NCBI GenBank assembly: GCA_025769875.1
Contig: JAGFNK010000207.1
Span: 1-64,000 of the forward strand
Origin: Russula earlei
Lineage: Eukaryota; Basidiomycota; Agaricomycetes; Russulales; Russulaceae
Reading direction: 5' to 3'
DNA length: 64,000 nt
Shown here: positions 56,468 to 64,000 of the stretch, piece after piece
How the letters are laid out: each line of letters begins with the position of its first letter
Position numbering within the stretch: position 1 is the first letter of the stretch
Translations under genes and position numbers: made by a program
The notes under the pieces: generated by a model
Database searches by the model: none
Told to the model about the DNA's origin: nothing
The model's input: the letters and a program-made list of their open reading frames with translations, nothing else

Positions 56468-57078
56468 TGTTACAGCGTCGTGGCCATAAGAGCATTAGCT
56501 CAAGGTTCAGTGGGGCCAAGTCCCTGTGACTTGGTTCAAGGGTTCAATGGGGGCCGGCTCAAGGAGACCGGTTTCTGAGGTTTAGTGTCTCAAGACCAAG
56601 TCAAGGATGACCTAATCTGCAGACAGAGTTGGTCTTCTGGTTTCACAGAAGAAGAGGATGATGAAGGAGAAGCAGAGGAGGAAGAGGAACACGAAGGTTC
56701 CTTGTGACAAGCTTAGGTCAAACAGAGTATGAGCCAGCACAACACAAGTTGTGATTGAGAGACAGTACAGGGCAAAGGGATGTGACAGGAAATGGGACAA
56801 AGCTAAGCTTGGGGCATTCCCCAGCTTTTACAGGCACTTAAATACCATATGTAGTGAGGCTGTACAGTACTATATGCGAAACAATAGATAAAGATGGGCC
56901 AATAGCAAAAGGAACTCGAACAATAGATGAAACACAACAGGTGAAACAATAAGGGACCATCAGCATCAAGGGATGAAACAGTAACCAAGGGGACGAGAGT
57001 GATAAAAGGGAACAATAGTAGATGTAAACAATAACAAGAGAGGTTAGGGATGAACTGACAAGGGGGTAATTCATAACA
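56468..57078 (-). mobile_element. 3' LTR of the minus-strand chromovirus
   Basis: On the minus strand it runs TGTTATGAATTACCCCC to GCTGTAACA, 611 bp, the same family as the solo LTRs at 43582 and 49658. It is directly preceded (minus strand) by a polypurine tract GCATGAGGGGGGCATGA (57079-57095) and the end of an open frame, so it is a true 3' LTR rather than a solo copy. Confidence 0.8.
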
Positions 57079-57108
57079 TCATGCCCCCCTCATGCTTAGT
57101 TCTCCAAA

Positions 57109-57757
57109 CTAATTGGTCTTGGGGCCTGACTCATGGAGTTCATTGCCTTCAACCTCTGGCCACATGCTCTGGGCCCCTATTGCCTTGGGGCAAAAACCTC
57201 TATAACTCTGATGAGTTCTTCTGAGAATACAATCCTCTTGACCGCTACAGTTGGTGTGAGGTCTGTTGCAGTCTTTGTTCCAGTGCCCTTTAGTGTTACA
57301 GTGTTTGCAAACATGTTGGCATTTCTGAAGCTGATGACGCTGTGCCTTGGTCATGCATGTGGGGGTGAGGGGGGTGTTGGGGGTGCTAGTGTCATTGGAG
57401 AACATTTGGGGGAAGTGGGAGGGTGATCCTATGGGGGCGTCATTTTGGGACTGATTGACAACGCAAGGGAGATATTTGAGGGGAGGGGTCAAAGAGAGGG
57501 GAGGACAAGTGGGTAGTGGAGGAGATGGCTCTTTTGACTCTTTGATTTTGTTGTAACTCCCTGCTAGTGAGTAATATGGCCCAGTGCTGTGGGTGAGGCC
57601 CCCATCGGTCATCATGTTGTCGAGTTGATGACGAACTCGGACAGAGGTGTTGTTGGCCTGAAGGTGGCTGCAGATGGTGGTGGTTTCTTTGGTGTTGGAC
57701 TGGATTTTGTGGAGTTGGTCAGCGAGTTGCCCTTGGAGGACATTTAGGGCCCCTTGG
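57109..57757 (-). pseudogene. chromovirus downstream ORF, C-terminal part with CCHC knuckle
   Basis: After the LTR insertion this frame reads GALNVLQGQLADQLHKIQSN, VRVRHQLDNMMTDGGL, a Pro-rich stretch and a CCHC zinc knuckle CKHCNTKGHWNKDC, ending HESGPKTN before a stop and the polypurine tract. The knuckle and helical start make it gag-like. It continues the frame at 58620-59186, which lies before it in transcription order, but a one-base shift separates the two parts. Confidence 0.6.
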
Positions 57758-58586
57758 TGTTACGAACCAAGGCCAGGTCCTGGCCATAGATTGTTCTATT
57801 TCACTCAAGAGAGACCTCTCTCACTTTGCATTCCCAACTCCCTTCCATTTTCTGGGCTATCCCTCCTGCGGTACAAGATATTGCTATTGCAAAGGCACTA
57901 TAACACGACCAGGCACCCGTTTCCTAATTGGGTAATCATTGCATGGCAGCCACATGGCCACCCAGCCACCAAGGACCCGAAACAGTGGCACAAACTCTTA
58001 GAAACTGTTGCATAAATCATCTGACATCATCAAGGCTCCAATGACATCATGGCTGACTGAGCAACTCCACAGTGACCTCATAGGCTCACTAAGCACTCCA
58101 CAGTGACATCATAATGATGTCATCACTCCACAATGATCAGTAATGCGCTCAGTAAGCCTGAAACTTGACACAAGCAAGTTTATGCCTCTGTAGTCCTATT
58201 GGATGGTACCAAAGAGTCTAGAATAGTCCCAGTTCTTTGTAATTGACCCTGTACACTGTATATAAGCCCCAATGAAGCATGGCAGTCATCAGACTGTCCA
58301 TTTGTGATACTCTCATCTTCCTGGGTACTCCCCCGTGACCGCTCAGTTTAAAGATTCCCCTCACCTCCAAGGTACTCTTCAACAACCGCCTTGTTTAAAG
58401 CCCTCTCGTTGCACTGGCTTCTAACCTTCGCCTCTGCCTCCAGTTACACGTACCAGTCCCCATCTGGTATATTCTAGTCATTTGGCTCGTCCTCTTGTTC
58501 AATGCCGCCTATGCCGCATACCATCTGTTCCGACCCTTGCCCACCTGCTCCTGAGTCCTTAGTGATCAGCAGTACGTGTCTTGACA
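57758..58586 (+). mobile_element. solo LTR, 829 bp, TSD CTTGG
   Basis: It runs TGTTACGAACC to GTCTTGACA with CTTGG on both sides (57753-57757, 58587-58591). It inserted into the gag-like frame of the chromovirus. It is very similar to 39552-40380. Confidence 0.9.
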
Positions 58587-58619
58587 CTTGGATGGAGACA
58601 CGCTTGCCCTCTAAAACCT

Positions 58620-59186
58620 TCAAATGAAATGAACTAGTGTGGAGGCATAGATGTCAGCAAGGGCACCAGGGTTGTGGAGGTTCTTGAGTGCCTGAGCAAC
58701 ATCAAAGTGGAAGGGATGGTCCTCAATTAAGAGGTGGAGGTCAGAGGCGGTGGTGGCAGGATGGGGGGCAGAGATGATGGGCTGGGTGATGAGCTTCTCT
58801 CCGTAAGCGGGTTCTCCTCGACCCATAGTCCCTAGGAGCATGGGTTCATAATTGTACAAAGCGACACTGTAAGTAGGGTAGTAGATGTTTCCATCCATTA
58901 ACATTAATGTAAAAGGGGGGAACGTGCATGTATGGTTTGTACACAAACCAGGGAGGGCCAGGGTGAGTGGGTCCATCTCAGTTGGGGTAGGTGAGGGGGT
59001 CCCTTCGTGGATGGCAAGCGGGTTGAGGGTGGCGGTGAGGTCCTGGAGTTTGGCCTCGTCCAGGACGATGAAGGTGTGCTGATTGATGATATGTTGTATA
59101 ACTTTGGGTGAGAGGGGTTCTTGTTTGATAGTGGGAGAAGGAGTAAGAATAGGTAAAGGGGATGAAGAGGGGGCTGGGGAAGACAT
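58620..59186 (-). pseudogene. chromovirus downstream ORF, N-terminal part
   Basis: A frame of 188 codons starts MSSPAPSSSPLPILTPSPT, 69 bases after the pol stop, and includes LSPKVIQHIINQHTFIVLDE, LTLALPGLCTNHTC, YYPTYSVALYNYEPMLLG and IEDHPFHFDVAQALKNLHNPG. It ends at TGA near where the solo LTR entered; one frame over, the reading SFHLKVLEGKRVSIQ leads on into the 57757-57109 part. I know no family for it beyond the gag-like CCHC end. Confidence 0.55.
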
Positions 59187-59254
59187 GGGAGTGTTGTAGG
59201 TGGAAGTAGCATATTTGTGGTGCCAAGCTGACCACTCAGAAGGAGTGGGGGTAT

Positions 59255-60131
59255 TTAAGGGAACTGGGGGTCCATCATGAGTAATTGGAAGCCACAGAAG
59301 TTGCCAGGGGAGAGAATTATGGAGAAGAGTTGTTCCCTGGCAGCTATGTTGAAGATGGTGTGTCCATGGTCAGGGATAGTGGGGTCATTAACTGAATAGG
59401 AAGGGGGGTTATGTGAATTAATTTGGGGGAGTAAAATATGTTGCTGTATTGTAAGCCCTTGAAACTGATGTTCCAAATCATCTAGGCTTTCACCTGAGTG
59501 ATGGGATTCTGTGGAGTCAGAGTTAGTGGTAGACATGGTGAGGAGTTTGGTGGGTTGTTCAAGATGGAAAATGGTGATGGCATCTTGGGCATTTTTAAGG
59601 TTTGAAAGGGGCTCCCACATGTCTTCTGCTGTGGAATACCCTTTCCATTGAACTCTGCACTGGAGCTGGTTTCTATGGGTATGTTGGGCAGTGATCTTTT
59701 CAACTTCGTATTCTCCCGAAAGGAGGTCAGGTGGTGGTTTGGGGAAGTTTGGTCCATGTTCAATTGTTTCTGTGACTGGAGACAAGAGGGAAGCATGAAA
59801 CACGTTGTGAATGCTCCATTGGGGGGGAAGTTGGAGTTGGTAAACGACATGAGAAATTCTTTTGGTGATGGTGAAAGGGCCGAACCGTTTGGGGTGGAAC
59901 TTCTGAAACTGATGGCGAGTTTTTAGGTTAGTACCTTCTAACCAAACCTTTTGTCCTTCTTTGAAACCCTTGAACTTAGTTTCTTTGATCCAATTGTTTT
60001 GTGCCTTTCTCATTGTCTCTTGCGCCGACTCCCTCATATCCCTTAACGCTTGAAGTTGTTCTTGAATTCCAGGGAATTTGGATTTGAGTTGGGCACCAAG
60101 TCCTTGTGGGTTAAAGCCTATGAGGAGCTTG
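59255..60131 (-). pseudogene. chromovirus pol C-terminus: integrase end and chromodomain
   Basis: This is the end of a Ty3/gypsy pol. It shows the integrase C-terminal part (LIGFNPQGLGAQLKSKFPGI, KVWLEGTNLKTRHQFQKFHP, KRFGPFTITKRISHVVYQLQL, IHNVFHASLLSPV) and a chromodomain (YEVEKITAQHTHRNQLQC, VQWKGYSTAEDMWEPLSNL) that places the element among chromoviruses, whose chromodomain guides integration to marked chromatin. The upstream pol is cut by the gypsy LTR at 60132. Confidence 0.8.
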
Positions 60132-60624
60132 TGTCACAGATACCGGTCCCTTGGACCGAACCGGCAACCAGACAAGCCAACCCGGACTAGCCTCACGATT
60201 CCCGCGTGTTTGTATGACTCACTCAGCCTCGCATGTACCACTACTTTCCAGCGTGTTCCAGTCCAGACCGTCTCGTTGCTACCTCATGTCTGCTATTTGA
60301 TATAGGACATAGTTGTCTATATAAACCTGTCGATAACAGAGAACAAGCCTTAAGCTTGTTCTCTTGTGAATATCACTGGATTCTAGCTTCGGGACTGTAG
60401 GCTTGCAGGGAATCAAGCAATCAACTCAGAAACTCTCTCTATTCTCAAAGTCTTCGAACGTGAGGACTTTCCTGTCACATTTCCTCTCCGTGGTACACAC
60501 TAGCCTTCGCTGTGTTGTCACCGAGATCCCTGACTCTCGCGAGAACTCGTTGTCTCGTCCAACTCAGTGCGCACGTCTCGCGCGTGAAACGATTTGTCAG
60601 CGACACCGCCCCCAGTTGGTGACA
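60132..60624 (+). mobile_element. 5' LTR of the right-hand gypsy element
   Basis: It runs TGTCACAGATACCGG to CCCCAGTTGGTGACA, 493 bp, with TATATAAACCTGTC as probable promoter and AAGCTTGTTCTCTTGTG after it. GCTTG at 60127-60131 should be the left target duplication. The same LTR occurs as a solo copy at 34622-38995. Coding regions follow on the same strand. Confidence 0.9.
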
Positions 60625-60699
60625 TTAGAACAAGCTTACCTCTGAACCCTTGACCCCGAACCGCACGCTCACAACGAATATATCTGTCTTTTTCTCAAC

Positions 60700-62411
60700 A
60701 TGACCACAACTCGAGACTGGAAAACTAAAGGACTCAGCACACCAACTCTCGAAGGACTAGCAGCCCTCAAATGCCCTTTTGAGCTGCTCCCTGACCAAGA
60801 AAAGAATGTCCCTAGTGCAACCATGTTTGACGAAGGCGTCGAATTCTACACCATACGAACGGACGGCGTGCCTTGGACCGGCTACTACGTCAACTGGAAA
60901 AATGCTAAAGTAGCCCTAGGCCACCTCTTTGGCCTCTGGTTTGAGATCGCGAGACGCGGCGATACCTGGGAAGCGACGCGCGTCGCTCGCGCGGCCTTCA
61001 AACTCCAGCAAAGCCCTCTCAGAGGTATCAACATTACAACCCTAACAGCATCTGGAGAACCTGTCCCCAACTCAAAGGCCCCTAGCCGCGCTCCGACACC
61101 CGGACCTGCTCCGTTTACCGAAGCCCCAATGGAACTCGAACCCACAACAACGATGAACATTTTCGCCACCGCCACCGAACCTGAATCAACTAGACCTCAA
61201 CCCACGTCGTCCGGCACGGTGCAAGCCCCCTTCCGCCCCTCATTCACAGGATTTGGAGGACGCGGAATGCGACCTCTGAGCCCCGACCCCGACCCCGACG
61301 ACCATGATACACGCACCGGCCGCGACCATAACGCATGCAACTCCGACAATAGAAAACTTGAAGGAATTCCCCCCGACTTCTTTAATGGCGACCGCGCGCG
61401 CACACATGCATTTCTGGTCGCGTTCAACAGGTTCATGTCTATGAACCACGACAGTAAGATTGCCAGGGATCCCATCAAGAAGTGTGCATATTTCCTTTCA
61501 CTAATGAAAGGACCCAAAGTCGAAGGGTGGCTTGAAGCTATGGACCAGTGGCTCGAAGACGTACAAGACGATCCCACCAACATACCACTCGGGCTCACAG
61601 CGTGGGAAGCACTGTGACAACAATTTCACCGTGCATTTACTGACTACGCAGAACGCGAAAAAGCCCAAGACAAACTTAAGGAACTCAAGATGAAAGATGG
61701 ACTCCTCGATGACTACGTTTCGGAATTCCAACTACTGGCTAGACAAGCAGGACTTGATCTCGACGAACCTACAGTCATGAGACTGTTCGCTTGGGGACTC
61801 CCACGATCCCTAGTCGAGTCATGCCTCGACCTCGAAGATCCCATGTCGTTCGCTGATTGGGTCGCAGCAGCACAGAAACACCACCGAGTCTGGATGCGCA
61901 AACGCGCTATCCTGTCCGATCACTCCAGCAGTCGTGGACGTAACTTCAACCAACCTCAGAATAACAAACCTTGGGGATGACTCGTCAACTCGACATGGGC
62001 CAACCGCGGGAACAATCAAGGCAACGCCACACCCGCACGCCCCCTGACTCCCACCACGCGACCCGAACACGATGGACACTAGTGCGGGTGCAGCTTGCAA
62101 AGCAGTCACCGAAGCCGAAAAACAGAAACACAGAGAAGAAGGAAGATGCTTCCACTGCTCCCTTCGAGGACACCTAGCCTGCAACTGTCCCTCAAAACCT
62201 GAAACGCGAAATGACTCGCGCACGCGCTGCCGACACGACCAACATCACGTCTGAATCTCCCACTGTGGAGATAATTGAAGAAAGCATCACCGACAATGTT
62301 GCAAAGGCGGCAAAAGCAGCAAAAGCGCTATTGATGGAGGAAAGGGAAGCTTTTATTAAAGCCCTGACAGGAGACGGCGAAGGGAAACAGGAGGATTTTT
62401 CGGACGCTTGA
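60700..62411 (+). pseudogene. gypsy gag, interrupted by stops and frameshifts
   Basis: The reading starts MTTTRDWKTKGLSTPTLEG and runs 305 codons with a retrotransposon gag core (IPPDFFNGDRARTHAFLVAF, FMSMNHDSKIARDPIKKCAYF, MKGPKVEGWLEAMDQWL). TGA at 61615-61617 interrupts it, after which the same frame continues QQFHRAFTDYAEREKAQDKL and YVSEFQLLARQAGLDLDEP to a second TGA at 61978. A zinc knuckle CFHCSLRGHLACNC follows in another frame (62072-62254), and a last piece, KAAKALLMEEREAFIKAL, in the third (to 62411). The protein cannot be made as one chain, so this copy is probably not autonomous. Confidence 0.8.
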
Positions 62412-62449
62412 GCATAACAGCGATTGCTCGAGCTTTAGGTATCGATCCC

Positions 62450-64000
62450 ATGTACAAGTCTCAAAGAAAATCAATATCAGTGATGACTACTATTTACATT
62501 GGATCGAACAAAGCCGAAAGAAAAGCCCTAATAGATAGTGGGGCTACCGAATGTTTCATATCCCCTCGGTTGACAAAGGAATTACACCTACAAACCGAAA
62601 AGTTAATTCCGACCAGAAATGTCAAAAACGTCAATGGGACATTAAACCGCTCAGGGAAAGTTACCCAAACTGTCCAATTAGAGTTGAAATTACTAGGACA
62701 AAAACACACACACCAATTCCTAGTTACAGACATAGGACAAGACGATATCATCCTGGGATATCCATTCCTAGAATCAACAAACCCGAGAATAAATTGGTCC
62801 AAGGGGACCATCATGGGAAGAGTCACCCTTAAAGGAAATCAAGAAACTCCAGTGTGGATCAAAGCATTAACAGACTGGGAAGAAGGTGACAAACTATGGC
62901 TACAAACCCAGATACGTAAAACTACTATAGCGCAACAACTGGCAGAATCACAGATCCAAGGCAAAGCACAAACCTGGCAAGAAATAGTCCCCCTTCAATA
63001 CCATCAATATGGACAAGTATTCATGGAACAAGAATCGGAAAGATTCCCCGGACTGAGAAAATGGGATCATGCCATTGACCTAAAGTCAGACGCTCCTACA
63101 ACGATTAACTGCAGAGTGTATCCCCTCTCGCCAAAAGAAAAAGAAGAACAAGGAAAATTCCTTGAACAAAACTTACGACTTAAACGAATAAGAAGATCCA
63201 ACTCACCATATGCCAGTGGATTCTTCCTTATAAAGAAAAAGGACGGAAAATTTCGACCAGTACAAGATTATAGAAATCTGAACAAATGGACAATACCCAA
63301 CATATACCCATTACCTTTAATCCCAGAACTTATTCACGCCCTAGCAGGAAAAGAACTTTTTACTAAATTCGACGTCAGATGGGGTTACAACAATATTCGA
63401 ATCAAAGAAGGAGATGAATGGAAGGCAGCCTTCAAAACCAGTGATGGGCTGTTCGAACCTACGGTAATGTTCTTCGGACTAACGAATTCTCCAGCTACCT
63501 TTCAAACTATGATGGACGACATTTTCCAAGAAGAGCTCGCACAAGGATGGTTGAAGATCTATATGGACGACATCATCATTGCCACACACAATGATGAAAC
63601 AGAACACACGCTCAAAGTCAATCATATACTGTCTAAACTGAAGCAACACGATCTCTATCTTAAACCAGAAAAGTGTCAATTTCACAAAAAGAAGGTAGAA
63701 TACCTCAGAGTAATTATAGGAGAAGGAAAAATAACTATGGACCCCATCAAAGTCAAAGGAATTAAAGACTGGCCAACCCCATCTATGCTAAAAGAAGTCA
63801 GAAGTTTCCTAGGATTTTGTAACTTCTATCGAAATTTTATACCCAACTTTTCCATAAAGGCAAGACCATTGAACGACCTAACAAAGAAAAACAGACAATG
63901 GGAATGGACAACAAAAGAAGACCAAGCCTTTCAAATCCTAAAAGAAACTTGTGTATCTTACCCAGTACTCCGCACCCCAGACTGGACAAAACAATTCGTT
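62450..64000 (+). CDS. gypsy pol: protease and reverse transcriptase (runs off the window)
   Basis: One frame is open from about 62405 to the end. An aspartic protease site ALIDSGATECFI is followed by LVTDIGQDDIILGYPFLE, then the reverse transcriptase: RRSNSPYASGFFLIKKKDG, RPVQDYRNLNKWT, LFTKFDVRWGYNNIRI, FGLTNSPATFQTMMDDIF, the catalytic YMDDIIIATH at about 63558-63590, CQFHKKKVEYL and VRSFLGFCNFYRNFIPNFS. RNase H and integrase should follow outside the window. I chose the ATG at 62450; translation probably depends on frameshifting from gag, whose frame overlaps this one near GGATTTTTC at about 62393. In contrast to gag, no stop has arisen in 1.55 kb. Confidence 0.85.
   Translation, partial: MYKSQRKSISVMTTIYIGSNKAERKALIDSGATECFISPRLTKELHLQTEKLIPTRNVKNVNGTLNRSGKVTQTVQLELKLLGQKHTHQFLVTDIGQDDIILGYPFLESTNPRINWSKGTIMGRVTLKGNQETPVWIKALTDWEEGDKLWLQTQIRKTTIAQQLAESQIQGKAQTWQEIVPLQYHQYGQVFMEQESERFPGLRKWDHAIDLKSDAPTTINCRVYPLSPKEKEEQGKFLEQNLRLKRIRRSNSPYASGFFLIKKKDGKFRPVQDYRNLNKWTIPNIYPLPLIPELIHALAGKELFTKFDVRWGYNNIRIKEGDEWKAAFKTSDGLFEPTVMFFGLTNSPATFQTMMDDIFQEELAQGWLKIYMDDIIIATHNDETEHTLKVNHILSKLKQHDLYLKPEKCQFHKKKVEYLRVIIGEGKITMDPIKVKGIKDWPTPSMLKEVRSFLGFCNFYRNFIPNFSIKARPLNDLTKKNRQWEWTTKEDQAFQILKETCVSYPVLRTPDWTKQFV

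Overview
The window is nuclear DNA of a filamentous basidiomycete, most likely an Agaricomycete. The evidence is dense 50-100 nt spliceosomal introns (GTGCGT/GTAAGT donors, CTNAC-like branch sites), a CHAT-domain gene, an F-box gene, chromodomain Ty3/gypsy elements, Ty1/copia and LINE remnants, and a MULE transposase with a SWIM finger. No tRNA, rRNA or CRISPR was recognised. All calls come from reading the sequence; no database search was run.

Layout. (1) 1-13007 is a compact housekeeping block with short shared promoters: the 3' end of a CHAT-domain gene, a TMEM14-family protein (-), an EEF1AKMT4-like methyltransferase (+), mitochondrial NDUFAF7/MidA (-), MMS19 (+), an unidentified Ser/Pro-rich protein (-) and farnesyltransferase beta (-). 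(2) About 13.2-19.4 kb and 27.35-33.85 kb are two diverged copies of an old direct duplication. Each carries a small three-exon gene of unknown function (131 and 130 aa, same splice sites and TATA box) and a C2H2 zinc-finger gene decaying differently in each copy. Between them lie SAICAR synthetase (ADE1), a broken mitochondrial Obg GTPase, an F-box gene and a 2.26-kb terminal-inverted-repeat element holding a LINE ORF1-like reading frame. (3) 33.9-64.0 kb is a stack of nested transposable elements. Several solo LTRs keep exact 5-bp target duplications, so the order of insertion can be read. The most striking items are a 3.9-kb fold-back element with 1.75-kb inverted arms and a captured Nudix gene piece, a 5.36-kb unclassified purine-rich insertion inside an LTR, and a small gene for a secreted proline-rich protein. 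The window ends inside the pol gene of a gypsy element.

A recurrent feature is single-base frame breaks in otherwise well conserved genes (CHAT, MMS19 twice, the Ser/Pro-rich gene twice, farnesyltransferase beta, ADE1, F-box twice), mostly one extra base and often in C or G runs. Residual assembly indels are the simplest explanation. The Obg gene also has a nonsense codon and a damaged P-loop and looks genuinely dead.
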